Assembly (NCBI RefSeq): GCF_004123295.1
Contig: NZ_SDMK01000004.1
Location: 186,001 to 250,000, forward strand
Direction of reading: 5' to 3'
Length of the DNA stretch: 64,000 nucleotides
DNA from: Silvibacterium dinghuense
GTDB lineage: Bacteria; Acidobacteriota; Terriglobia; Terriglobales; Acidobacteriaceae
Shown: piece after piece, positions 35,001 to 42,740 of the stretch
Numbering within the stretch: the first letter of the stretch is position 1
Layout: the number at the start of each line of letters is the position of its first letter
Notes under the pieces: model-generated
Database searches by the model: none
Told to the model about the DNA's origin: nothing
The model's input: the letters and a program-made list of their open reading frames with translations, nothing else
Made by a program: the position numbers and the translations under genes

Positions 35001-35252
35001 GCCACCCGCTTCCGCCCCGTCTGCATGACGGCCCTGGCCATGATTATCGGCATGGTGCCCATGGCGCTCGGCCTCGGCGACGGCGGTGAGCAGAATGCGC
35101 CGCTCGGACGCGCCGTCATCGGCGGCCTCATGTGCGCCACCGTCGCCACGCTCATCTTCGTGCCTGCCGTCTTCGCCCTGCTCCACGGACGCGAAAAAGG
35201 ATCGGCCCCGGCCGAAGAGAAGCACAACGCACTGCACCCGCAGCACGCCTAG
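32067..35252 (+). CDS. RND efflux transporter permease (HAE1/AcrB-like)
   Basis: Inner-membrane proton-driven drug pump of 1,061 residues. The N-terminal start (TFIILALLILIMAPVVILR, PTDIFPNINIPVVSVAWQYT) and FAPLAEAVIFAMIASYILSR are typical. The proton-relay Asp pair sits in GILVDDATVTIEN (D401, D402). GTG at 32067 is the start, with GGAGG upstream. It is the first of three genes; the next starts 10 bp after its stop. The permease-adaptor-outer-membrane-factor order differs from the usual adaptor-first order. Probable control: the divergent LysR protein. Confidence 0.93.
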   Translation: MWIVKLALDRPYTFIILALLILIMAPVVILRTPTDIFPNINIPVVSVAWQYTGLDPEQMEGRLVAPYEKALTTLVDNIEHTESTSYNGVATIKIYLQPGASLDTANAQVTAASQYMLRQLPPGTLPPEIINFSASSVPIIQIGISGQGLNEQQLNDYAQNFIRPALVTIPGAVIPQVYGGKQAQITVSMDQEKMQSKGVSPGDVLTAMQNGSVVLPSGTAKIGPLEYDVRSNAAPRTIPELDMLPIKQVNGAMVYLRDVATVSDGAAFQTNIVRQDGRRGVLISILKGGSASTLSVVSGIRGLLPRVSQLVPPAVKMTPIADQSVFVRSAVQGVIREAIIAAALTGLMILLFLGSWRSTVIIAVSIPLSILTSVIVLSMIGETINTMTLGGLALAVGILVDDATVTIENIERFLENGYEMREAILDGAAQIAVPALVSTLCICIVFLPMFFLTGVSKYLFAPLAEAVIFAMIASYILSRTLVPTLAMYLLRHKHTGPTRNPFTLFQRGFERQFEKVRSGYETLLTRLVFLRKAFIPVFLLCCCCAFLLLPFLGRDFFPSTDSGEFILHMRGRTGLRIEETARLADQVEDAIHKTIPANEVNNILDNIGLPYSPMNTMHMTNGGIGAADADILVSLNEDHHPTADYIRRLRESLPRDFPGTTFYFLPADITTQILNFGLPAPIDIQIQSSDLESSTKVATAMMEKLRQVPGLVDLRIQQPLDYPTLDVDVDRTKAGQGGYTARDVAQSMLNSLSGSFQITPMFFLNYKNGVNYNLVAQTPQYRMDSLQDLQNIPINSANGGPARPTPETLNDLSGIHRGHEDAVVSEYNIRRVVDIYGAVQDRDLGAVGKQVQAIVDEQSKTVPRGMFLSLRGQVNTMRSSYISLLGGLVFSILLVYMLIVVNFQSWLDPFIIITALPAALAGIVLFLFFTHTTLSVPALMGAIMCMGVATANSILVVSFAKMRLAEHHDPILAAIESGATRFRPVCMTALAMIIGMVPMALGLGDGGEQNAPLGRAVIGGLMCATVATLIFVPAVFALLHGREKGSAPAEEKHNALHPQHA

Positions 35253-35262
35253 AGCAGGGATC

Positions 35263-36576
35263 ATGACCATGGAACATTCCTCAGAAAGCAGGCCCAGAAG
35301 CCCGATGCCCGATCAGAACGAAGGAATCCGCGACGCGAGGGAAAGCACGCCCTCCGCAGAGTTCACGGCCCCGGTCCATCACGCTCCCCGACCGGCTCCC
35401 GAAGAGCCCACCGTGATCGTCGATCCGGACCGCCGCCTTTCCCCGGCCTTTCTCATCGGCCTGGGCGTGGTCGCTCTCATCATCGTGGTCGCGATCGTCT
35501 TCGGTATCCGCTCGCGTGCCCACGATGCCTCCGAGCTGACCCACGTCACGCACGAAGACGCCATCGAAGCCGTCGATGTCACCACCGCATCGCGCGGCGC
35601 CAAGGCGCTCGAAATCGTGCTGCCCGTCAATACCCAGGCCTACATCGATACCGGCATCTACGCCCGCACCAACGGCTACCTGAAGAAGTGGTACCACGAC
35701 ATCGGCTCGCACGTGCAGCAGGGCGAGCTGCTGGCCGATATCGAGACCCCCGAGCTCGATCAGCAGGTCCAGCAGGCCAGGTCCGACCTGGCCACCGCGC
35801 AGGCGAATCTCGAGATCGCGCAGATCACCGCCGAGCGCTGGAAGAAGCTGCTGGCCAAAAATGCCGTCTCCCGCCAGGAGGCCGACCAGGCCACCAGCGA
35901 TTACGCCGCCAAGCAGTCGGCGCTCGCCTCCGCCCAGGCCAACCTCGGCCGCCTGCAGCAGCTGCAGGGCTTTGAGAAGGTCTACGCGCCCTTCACCGGC
36001 GTCATCACCGCGCGCAACATCGACATCGGCTCGCTCATCCAGGCCGGCGATTCCAGCTCGCTGCGCACCGAGCTCTTCCACATGGCCGCGACCGACAGGC
36101 TGCGCATGTTCGTGCCCGTGCCCGAAGCCGATGCCCGCTTCGTGAAGAACGGCGACAAGGTGGTCATCACCTCCGACGCCGCGCCAAACCAGAAGTTCGA
36201 AGGCGCAGTCGTCCGCAACTCCGATTCGATCGACCTCACCAGCCGCACCCTGAACGTCGAAGTCGATATCGAGAACCAGGACCACAAGCTGCTCCCCGGC
36301 CAGTACGCCTTCGTACATATCCCCGTGCCTGCCGAGGACCGCTCGCTCACGCTGCCTTCGAATACGCTCCTCTTCCGCGCCGAGGGACTGCGCGTCGGCG
36401 TCGTCCGCGACGGCAAGGTCGATCTCGTTCCGGTGACCGTCGGCCACGACTACGGCGCCACCGTCGAAATCACCTCCGGCATCGACGATCAGGACCAGGT
36501 CATCCTCAATCCATCCGATTCGCTCGCGCAGGGCCAGCCGGTGCGCGTCGAAACCAAGCCGGGAGCCGGAGCATGA
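35263..36576 (+). CDS. RND efflux periplasmic adaptor subunit
   Basis: 437 residues. A disordered N-terminal cytoplasmic tail of about 60 residues precedes one membrane span (AFLIGLGVVALIIVVAIVFG). Then come a lipoyl/barrel region (GYLKKWYHDIGSHVQQGELL), a coiled-coil hairpin (TAQANLEIAQITAERWKKLL ... ALASAQANLGRLQQLQ), and beta-barrel and membrane-proximal domains (FTGVITARNIDIGSLI). It links the permease to the outer-membrane factor. The ATG at 35263 follows GAGCAGGG. Its stop overlaps the next start (ATGA at 36573-36576), showing tight coupling. Confidence 0.92.
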   Translation: MTMEHSSESRPRSPMPDQNEGIRDARESTPSAEFTAPVHHAPRPAPEEPTVIVDPDRRLSPAFLIGLGVVALIIVVAIVFGIRSRAHDASELTHVTHEDAIEAVDVTTASRGAKALEIVLPVNTQAYIDTGIYARTNGYLKKWYHDIGSHVQQGELLADIETPELDQQVQQARSDLATAQANLEIAQITAERWKKLLAKNAVSRQEADQATSDYAAKQSALASAQANLGRLQQLQGFEKVYAPFTGVITARNIDIGSLIQAGDSSSLRTELFHMAATDRLRMFVPVPEADARFVKNGDKVVITSDAAPNQKFEGAVVRNSDSIDLTSRTLNVEVDIENQDHKLLPGQYAFVHIPVPAEDRSLTLPSNTLLFRAEGLRVGVVRDGKVDLVPVTVGHDYGATVEITSGIDDQDQVILNPSDSLAQGQPVRVETKPGAGA

Positions 36577-38087
36577 AGCACGTCTCCTTACTCCGCGCGG
36601 CATCGGTGATGGCCGCGGCCCTGCTGCCTCTTGCCGGCTGCACGGTCGGGCCCAACTACAAGCGTCCCGACGTGCCCACGCCGCCGGCCTTCAAGGAACA
36701 GCCGCCGGCATCTGCTGACAATGCAGCACAGTCCTCCGCTGCGCACGACACTTCCGCTCAAAATCAGGACGGGTGGAAGCCCGGCCAGCCCGCCGACAAC
36801 GCCCTCAAGGGCGACTGGTGGACCATCTACAACGACTCCGAGCTGAGCACGCTCGAAGGCCAGATCGACACCGCCAACCAGACGCTCAAGGCCGCCGAAG
36901 CCAACTTCCGCGCCGCCCGCGCACAGATCGGCTACGCCCGTTCCTACGAGGCACCGACCATCGGGGTCTCGCCTTCGGTCGGCGCCGTGCGCGACTCCGC
37001 GCACCAGCCTTACTTCTCCTCGACCGAGGTCAACGACGGCGAGGGCAACTTCTCGCTGCCTTTCGATCTGAACTACGAGGTCGATCTCTGGGGACGCATC
37101 CGCCGCGGCGTCACCGCCGCCCGCGAGCAGGCGCAGGCCAACGCCGCTGACCTCGAAAGCGTCCGCCTCAGCCTCCATGCCGAGCTGGCGATGGACTACT
37201 TCGGCCTGCGCACCGACGATGCGCAGACCAAGCTCCTCGAAGACACGGTGAAGGCCTACGAGCAGGCGCTCCAGCTCACGCAGGATCGCTTCGAAGGCGG
37301 CGCCGCGCCCATGTCCGATGTGGCCCAGGCCCGCACCCAGCTCGACCAGACCAAGGTACAGCTCACCGACATCGAAGTGCAGCGCGCCCAATATGAGCAC
37401 GCCATCGCCGTCCTGATCGGCAAGCCCCCGGCCGAGTTCACCCTCGACCGCACACCGCTCAACCAGCAGACCCCGCTGCTCCCGGTGATCCCGGCCACCG
37501 TGCCCGCCGAGCTCCTCGAGCGCCGCCCGGATATCGCCGCCGACGAGCGCCGCATGGCCGCGGCCAACGAGCAGATCGGCATCGCCCAGGCAGCGTTCTA
37601 CCCAACGCTCTCCCTCAGCGCGCTCTTCGGCCTGCAGGGCACCTCGGCGCTCAACTGGTTCAACTGGCCTTCGCGCTTCTGGGCTGTGGGACCGACCTTC
37701 TCGCAGACGCTCTTCGACGCCGGCCGCCGCAAGTCGACGAAAGTGATGACCGAAGCGCAGTACGATGCAACGGTCGCCACCTATCGGCAGACGGTGCTGA
37801 CCGCCTTCCAGCAGGTCGAAGACAATCTCGCCGCGCTGCGTGTGCTCTCGCACGAGGCCGATCAGCAGCACCAGGCCACCGAATCGGCCGAGCAGTCGCT
37901 CGATCTCTTCCAGACCCGCTACGAAGGCGGCGTCGATACCTATCTGCAGGTGGTCACCTGGCAGACCGCCGCGCTCAACAACCAGCGCAACGATCTCGCC
38001 ATCATGCAGCGCCGCCTCGAAGCCAGCGTCCTGCTCATCAAGGCACTGGGCGGAGGATGGGACACCAGCAGGCTGCCCAAAATGTAA
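36573..38087 (+). CDS. Efflux outer-membrane factor (NodT/OprM family lipoprotein)
   Basis: Lipobox LPLAGCTVGPNYKRPDVPTP at the N-terminus is the NodT-family signature, with lipidation predicted at the Cys. Two long helical repeats follow (TANQTLKAAEANFRAARAQI, ALQLTQDRFEGGAAPMSDV and later QSLDLFQTRYEGGVDTYLQV), plus the RRPDIAADERRMAAANEQIG motif. It forms the trimeric outer-membrane channel for the pump above. It is the third gene of the operon, with a terminator behind it. Confidence 0.93.
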   Translation: MKHVSLLRAASVMAAALLPLAGCTVGPNYKRPDVPTPPAFKEQPPASADNAAQSSAAHDTSAQNQDGWKPGQPADNALKGDWWTIYNDSELSTLEGQIDTANQTLKAAEANFRAARAQIGYARSYEAPTIGVSPSVGAVRDSAHQPYFSSTEVNDGEGNFSLPFDLNYEVDLWGRIRRGVTAAREQAQANAADLESVRLSLHAELAMDYFGLRTDDAQTKLLEDTVKAYEQALQLTQDRFEGGAAPMSDVAQARTQLDQTKVQLTDIEVQRAQYEHAIAVLIGKPPAEFTLDRTPLNQQTPLLPVIPATVPAELLERRPDIAADERRMAAANEQIGIAQAAFYPTLSLSALFGLQGTSALNWFNWPSRFWAVGPTFSQTLFDAGRRKSTKVMTEAQYDATVATYRQTVLTAFQQVEDNLAALRVLSHEADQQHQATESAEQSLDLFQTRYEGGVDTYLQVVTWQTAALNNQRNDLAIMQRRLEASVLLIKALGGGWDTSRLPKM

Positions 38088-38116
38088 CCATCACGATCAC
38101 ATTTTGCTCACAAACG

Positions 38117-38146
38117 CCGGCCCGGAACATCGGGCCGGTTTTTTTT
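38117..38146 (+). terminator. Rho-independent terminator of the efflux operon
   Basis: CCGGCCCG GAACAT CGGGCCGG followed by eight Ts, about 30 bp after the last stop codon. Confidence 0.9.
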
Positions 38147-38215
38147 GCGCCTCGCGCCCCACAACGAGCGGCCCCTGCAAGCCGCGCTCTCTGCGACTTG
38201 TAAGGGGAAGCACGA

Positions 38216-38400
38216 ACCCGGGTGCCCCACGTCTCGCATTTGAGACGTGGGTTCTCCTCACTCAGACAAAACTTCAGACGAATACGTCAAATTTCCCCCA
38301 TCCAACGGAAGCGAGGATGGGGCACCCATTTCCGTCTCCCCCACAGAAAACCCAAATCGCGACCAGAGGGAGCGGAGGCCGAAGGCCGCACGGTTGGCTC
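38216..38400. repeat. Repeat cluster upstream of a LysR gene
   Basis: A CCCACGTCTC/GAGACGTGGG palindrome (38219-38251), a CCCCATCCAACGGAAGCGAGG variant of the CCAAGC type, and a GCGACCAGAGGGAGCGGAGG unit. No gene is seen from 38088 to 38447. Confidence 0.75.
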
Positions 38401-38447
38401 TGCGGCCGCTCCTCAAAGAGAGGATGCATTGGTAGCATCAGGACAGG

Positions 38448-39371
38448 ATGGCACCCCGCATCAATCTCGACCTCGACATCTTACGGACCCTCGCAGTCGC
38501 CCATGATCGGGGCGGCCTGGCACAGGCTGCGGCTGATCTCGGACGCACACCCTCCGCGATCAGCCTGCAGATGAAGCGCCTGCAGGATGAGCTTGGCCTG
38601 CCCATCTTTCGCAAGCGCGGCCGGGGCCTTGCTCTCACGGAAGCCGGCGAGACAGCCTTGGCTTATGCGCGCCGCATACTGTCCCTGAACGATGAACTGC
38701 TGGCCACGCTGCAGGGAGCAAAGCTTGCAGGCCAGATTCGCATTGGCTGCCCGCAGGATTTCGCTTTTGTTCTGCCGCCCGTGCTGTCCCACTTCGCCAG
38801 CATTTATCCCCGCATGCAGGTCGAGCTGCATATCGAAGGCAACGCACGATTAGTGGAAGCGACCGAGAAAGGCGACCTGGATCTCGCTGTCGTTATCGGC
38901 CATGCCGACCGTGCCGGCGCACGGATGGTCGGACGAATCGGCCTGGCATGGATCGCGTCCCCGGATTTTGCACCTCCGGGCAACCAGCCAATACCGCTTG
39001 CGCTTCTCGGTCCGCAGTGCGCCTTTCGCAAGTGCGCGCTGCAGCAGCTTGAAACCGGGCAAATCCCGCATCGTATCGCCGCAGTCAGCCCAAGCCTGGA
39101 TGGTCTCTGGGCAGCACTGCGCGGCAAACTCGGCATCACCGCGCGCGCCGCCATCCATCTTCCTGGCGGACTTATCGCGGGCGCCTCGCTCTTCGGGCTT
39201 CCACCCCTGGGCAGCTTCCCGGTCACCCTGCACCGCCATGCACAGGCGAGCGGCGCGGCGGAGGATCACATGGCATCCCTGCTGACCAGCTCTCTCGAGC
39301 CGATCCTGCAGCAATCCGGCCCTCCGAAACAACGCCGCATCACTCGTGAGCCCCACTCACCCGAGCGTTGA
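38448..39371 (+). CDS. LysR family transcriptional regulator
   Basis: HTH at residues 1-65 (INLDLDILRTLAVAHDRGGL, TPSAISLQMKRLQDELG, PIFRKRGRGLALTEAG), then an effector domain (IRIGCPQDFAFVLPPVLSHF, LDLAVVIGHADRAGARMVG, GLWAALRGKLGITARAAIHL). This outline fits the MhpR/YdcI-like branch of LysR proteins; the target is not evident. The following gene is 46 bp downstream on the same strand, and the gene before it is separated by a terminator and repeats. Confidence 0.88.
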   Translation: MAPRINLDLDILRTLAVAHDRGGLAQAAADLGRTPSAISLQMKRLQDELGLPIFRKRGRGLALTEAGETALAYARRILSLNDELLATLQGAKLAGQIRIGCPQDFAFVLPPVLSHFASIYPRMQVELHIEGNARLVEATEKGDLDLAVVIGHADRAGARMVGRIGLAWIASPDFAPPGNQPIPLALLGPQCAFRKCALQQLETGQIPHRIAAVSPSLDGLWAALRGKLGITARAAIHLPGGLIAGASLFGLPPLGSFPVTLHRHAQASGAAEDHMASLLTSSLEPILQQSGPPKQRRITREPHSPER

Positions 39372-39417
39372 GAAGAATCAAATTGTGCAGCCCGGGACAC
39401 ATTGCTACAGTCGCCGC

Positions 39418-39927
39418 ATGATGACTCGCAGTCTTGCCCTTCTCATCGCACTGCTGTGCGCTCCCCTGGCAGCCATGGCGCAGAGCTCTTCCATTGTCGG
39501 CACATGGATTCTTACAGGAGCAGACAAGGTGCTGCCCGATGGAACCACGGTTCCGGACTTCGGCAGCAATCCTCATGGTCTGATCATCTTTACAGCCGAC
39601 GGCCACTACTCCGTGCAGATCTATCGCGCCGACCGCGCAAAGTTTTCATCCGCAGACAGGAATCAGGTAACGGCGGAAGAGTTCAAAAACGCCGCGCTCG
39701 GAATGAGCGTTCACTTCGGCACGTACGCCGTCGATCCAGATCGGCACACCATCACCTTCCGCATCGATCGCGCCTCCTGGCCGAACTGGGATGACACCGT
39801 TCAGGTACGCAGTTACGAAATGAAGGGGGACCAGCTTTCGTGGAAAGTACCACCGCGGCCTGACGGCTCCATCCCCGTCACAACTCTGCGGCGGGCAACC
39901 CAGGACAAATCCACAGAGGAAAGATAA
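39418..39927 (+). CDS. Secreted lipocalin-like domain protein
   Basis: The signal peptide (MMTRSLALLIALLCAPLAAMA) is followed by a compact domain beginning SIVGTWILTGADKVLPDG. The GTW-L motif, GLIIFTADGHYSVQIYRADR, FGTYAVDPDRHTITFRIDRA and a DGSIPVTTLRRA end match the lipocalin-like (DUF1579/Lipocalin_5) group of about 150 residues. These small barrels bind unknown hydrophobic ligands. Either of two adjacent Met codons could start it; 39418 is given. It may be co-transcribed with the LysR gene. Confidence 0.75.
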   Translation: MMTRSLALLIALLCAPLAAMAQSSSIVGTWILTGADKVLPDGTTVPDFGSNPHGLIIFTADGHYSVQIYRADRAKFSSADRNQVTAEEFKNAALGMSVHFGTYAVDPDRHTITFRIDRASWPNWDDTVQVRSYEMKGDQLSWKVPPRPDGSIPVTTLRRATQDKSTEER

Positions 39928-39973
39928 GAAGCCTGAGTAAGCGCGTATGCCTGCATACCCCAGTGAGAGGAAC

Positions 39974-41074
39974 TCAGAACTTCTCCCCATCAGGAGCCGG
40001 AGTGGAGATAGGCAGGGCTTCCATCTGGCTCCATAGATTCGCGAAACATGTGCTGACCACGGGCGCATCTGTCCAGTCGACGGATGCATGTTGCAGATGA
40101 AGAACGATGGACACAGGAATTTCATTGCCCGGCCTGCGGAATTGCATCTCCATCTCCTGATCGGACGCAGAAGGAGCAGGCGGCGAGAGCGGCCGCAGGT
40201 GCACAGTCAGGTCCGCGGACTGCGCATCGGGAGCCGCAGTCAGGTGCCCGGACGCGGTCAGGATCGACGCAATGCGGCGTTGCAGATTCGCATCCCCGGC
40301 CGATGCGGAAACGAATACAGTCTTCGCATTGGAAAACACGTCGGTAGGAGGAAAATACTTCTCCTGCACCGTGAACAGCGCAGGATCGGGTTCTGCCAGC
40401 TTTACATGCGCTGCGCTGAAGCTCTGGGTACTCCCATCCTCCAGATTCGTCGAGCGGAAGCTATAGGTAAACCCCAGATCCGATTCCCATTCGTCCTGCG
40501 TGAAATGTCTTTCTGCATCCGGCGCGCTTTCCATATGCAGTCCGAAGAGGGCCGTGCCGTCCACCTCTCTTTCTCCAAGAGAACTGCGGCGGACCATGCC
40601 TTCGGACATATCCCGTTGCGGCGTCTCGATAAATTGCTGCTGCTGTCGCGCATACCCGCGGCGAAGATCTTCGACCGTGACAGAGCGCTGCTCGGAACGA
40701 TCCGCGTAGAGGTTGATGCTCAACCCGGCCATGCCTCCAAGCCATGTGCCGTTGCTTGCCTGGTGTCTTTGCGACACGAATGGGGAGATATACAGATTGC
40801 AGCCGCTCGAAGCATCGAGGATGCGGATATGCATGTTGTTGAGGCTGTCTTTCGCAACGCCCGAGGTAAAAAAGTGGGCCTGGTACACGCTCCCGCTGCT
40901 TGAGCGGGCAACCTGCGCAGTCCATGTCAGCGAGTCACTTGCATGAGCATTCAACCCCTGGAATTCGGCGGAAAACGGAGCGTTCTTGATCGTTCTGATC
41001 GCGCCTGTGTCCTGTGCAAAGCACATCGTGCCGGTGATGAGAGCCAGTGCGGCATATCCAACGTAAGGTTTCAT
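39974..41074 (-). CDS. Secreted protein of unknown function
   Basis: MKPYVGYAALALITGTMCFA is a signal peptide; the ATG at 41074 has GGAGGTGGG upstream. The 346-residue mature part has APFSAEFQGLNAH, a repeated His/Ser-rich strand pattern, FVSASAGDANLQRRIASIL and TVHLRPLSPP. ADLTVHLRPL and the flanking text resemble lipoproteins with a resistance-type DUF4410-like end, but this is weak. I do not recognise the family. No operon partner. Confidence 0.6.
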   Translation of the reverse strand: MKPYVGYAALALITGTMCFAQDTGAIRTIKNAPFSAEFQGLNAHASDSLTWTAQVARSSSGSVYQAHFFTSGVAKDSLNNMHIRILDASSGCNLYISPFVSQRHQASNGTWLGGMAGLSINLYADRSEQRSVTVEDLRRGYARQQQQFIETPQRDMSEGMVRRSSLGEREVDGTALFGLHMESAPDAERHFTQDEWESDLGFTYSFRSTNLEDGSTQSFSAAHVKLAEPDPALFTVQEKYFPPTDVFSNAKTVFVSASAGDANLQRRIASILTASGHLTAAPDAQSADLTVHLRPLSPPAPSASDQEMEMQFRRPGNEIPVSIVLHLQHASVDWTDAPVVSTCFANLWSQMEALPISTPAPDGEKF

Positions 41075-41206
41075 TCCCACCTCCGCTCCAGCCTGCAAAC
41101 GCACACACTGTTTCTCTGCATCGCTCAGGAAGCATGAAAAGCGCCCCGATCATACCATCGGCAATATGCTTTGCTGAATGCTGAAGCATGCCGAAGGCAC
41201 GAAAAG

Positions 41207-41305
41207 GATGCCCCGCGTCTCGCGTCTGAGGCGCAGGAGAGCACAAACTCCAACAAGAACAAATTTCCCGCCCCACACAAGCCAATAACAAATTTGCATG
41301 AGCCA
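41207..41305 (+). repeat. Direct repeat, left copy flanking the PadR operon
   Basis: GGATGCCCCGCGTCTCGCGT, then TGAGGCGCAGGAGAGCACAA and ACACAAGCCAATAACAAATT. About 90% identical to 42502-42603 in the same orientation. The rest of the gap 41075-41484 holds repeat pieces and no gene. Confidence 0.75.
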
Positions 41306-41457
41306 CTCGAATTCTTTTGCCTGGCAGGGATGGGCGATAAACGCGCGAGAGAAAAAAGCAACGCATCAGGGCACAGCTTCACCCCAGACATACGCGTCTG
41401 CGGATACCCGGGCACGCATGCCAGGGGGTGAAGACAGGCACAATCCTCTGGACAACC

Positions 41458-41479
41458 TAAATCTACATATGTAGATTTA
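41458..41479. promoter_or_regulatory. Perfect 22-bp palindrome, probable PadR operator
   Basis: Core AAATCTACATATGTAGATTT, extended by T and A at its ends, fully symmetric. It ends 5 bp before the GTG start of the padR-type gene, where a bound repressor would block its own expression. It also covers where a ribosome site would lie. Confidence 0.7.
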
Positions 41480-41484
41480 TCCAC

Positions 41485-41784
41485 GTGAAGCTACGCCGCA
41501 CTCCGCAGACAGCCCTTGTCCTTCGCGAGCTCCTGCGCTCCCCGCGCGCGTGGAGCTACGGCTACGACATCAGCCGTGAGACCGGTCTCAAGTCCGGAAC
41601 ACTGTATCCGCTGCTCATCCGCCTCGCCGAGCAGCAGTTGCTCGAAACCAGGTGGGAAGCCGCGGAGAACGGGCGCCCGCCGCGTCACATGTATCGCCTC
41701 ACCGCGAACGGTGTGCGCGCCGCGCGCGACTGGGCGGAAGACACCATGACTCTCACCGCACGCAAACCGGCATTCGGGATATGA
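41485..41784 (+). CDS. PadR family transcriptional regulator
   Basis: 99-residue winged HTH: ALVLRELLRSPRAWSYGYDI, SGTLYPLLIRLAEQQLLETR and RPPRHMYRLTANGVRAARDW are the PadR signatures. No long C-terminal dimerisation helix is visible, so it is of the short (PadR-s2-like) type. GTG at 41485 is the only good start. It is followed 4 bp on by a membrane protein gene, the usual PadR/partner operon in this phylum. A perfect palindrome covers its translation start region, so autoregulation is likely. Confidence 0.88.
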   Translation: MKLRRTPQTALVLRELLRSPRAWSYGYDISRETGLKSGTLYPLLIRLAEQQLLETRWEAAENGRPPRHMYRLTANGVRAARDWAEDTMTLTARKPAFGI

Positions 41785-41788
41785 AGCC

Positions 41789-42475
41789 ATGAGCCTCATT
41801 CGCAACATCGCACGGCGGCTGGCAGAGTTTACGGTGCGACACGCCTCTCCCGGCTCGAAGCCATGGGCGGAGGCCATCGCCGCAGAACTCGATTGCATCG
41901 GGAACGACTGGCGCGCCCTCAACTGGGCCTGCGGCAGCCTGCGCGTGCTCGCGCACTACCGGCCGGCGCCCATCCACACCATGGAGGAGCTTGCCGCCGA
42001 GGCGGAGAAGTTCGCCTCGCGGCGCCGCGGCCAGGCCACCGATCTCCGGACCGGCAGATACCTGATCTGGGCAGCGGGCCTGATCTGGATAGCCCTGATT
42101 GTCGCGCATATCGGCCATCGCAAGGACCCCGTCGGCAGCCTCCTGATGCTTGCCACCCAGGCCACGCTCTTCTTCGCCCAGTTCCTCCACAGCCGTTACC
42201 TCTTTCTCCGCGACGAGGTCCCCGATCAGGACGACGCTCACGCCGTGATCCTCTACTACCGGCAGCAGCTGCAACGCTCTCTGCGCCTCGCCGCCCTTGA
42301 CCTTCTTCCCATGCTCCTGATCCTCGCCAGCCTGGTCTACGACCTCCGGTCCAGCCTCTGGTTCATTTCCATCGTCTGCCTGACGATATCCGCCTTCGTG
42401 CTTTCCTATACCCGCCGCCGCCTCGGCAGCCGCTTCACGCTCGAGCAAATTGACGCCCTGCTCACCGAGCGCTGA
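41789..42475 (+). CDS. Membrane protein co-transcribed with PadR
   Basis: 228 residues. The first ~75 residues (FTVRHASPGSKPWAEAIAAE, LNWACGSLRVLAHYR) are soluble and match the small helical part seen in many PadR-partner proteins. Then come four hydrophobic spans (YLIWAAGLIWIALIVAHIGH, GSLLMLATQATLFFAQF, LAALDLLPMLLILASLVYDL, SLWFISIVCLTISAFVLSY). It starts 4 bp after the padR stop, so it is in the same operon. Its function is unknown; a membrane-stress or transporter-linked role is only inferred. Confidence 0.75.
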   Translation: MSLIRNIARRLAEFTVRHASPGSKPWAEAIAAELDCIGNDWRALNWACGSLRVLAHYRPAPIHTMEELAAEAEKFASRRRGQATDLRTGRYLIWAAGLIWIALIVAHIGHRKDPVGSLLMLATQATLFFAQFLHSRYLFLRDEVPDQDDAHAVILYYRQQLQRSLRLAALDLLPMLLILASLVYDLRSSLWFISIVCLTISAFVLSYTRRRLGSRFTLEQIDALLTER

Positions 42476-42501
42476 GCCAGAGCACCTGCAAACTCCCCGC
42501 C

Positions 42502-42603
42502 GGGTGCCCCGCATCTTGCGTTTGAGGCGCAGGAGAGCACAAACTCCGACAGAAACAAATTTCTCGCCCCACACAAGCCAATAACAAATTTGCATGAGCC
42601 ACC
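42502..42603 (+). repeat. Direct repeat, right copy flanking the PadR operon
   Basis: GGGTGCCCCGCATCTTGCGT, then TTGAGGCGCAGGAGAGCACA and ACACAAGCCAATAACAAATT. Matches 41207-41305. Confidence 0.75.
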
Positions 42604-42634
42604 CGGTTTTCTCTTTTTATGAACAATCCCAAAT

Positions 42635-42728
42635 CGCGACCAGAGGAAGCGGGGGCCGAAGGCGGATCGCTCTGCGCGTAGCAGCGGGGGCGGAGGCGTG
42701 AGGCGCGGAATGCCTGGACGGCCAGTCC
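42635..42728. repeat. 3'-end repeat behind the alpha/beta hydrolase gene
   Basis: GCGACCAGAGGAAGCGGGGG...GCCTGGACGGCCAGTCC, ending 12 bp from the reverse stop codon at 42741. Confidence 0.75.
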
Positions 42729-42740
42729 AGCAAAGCAGGC

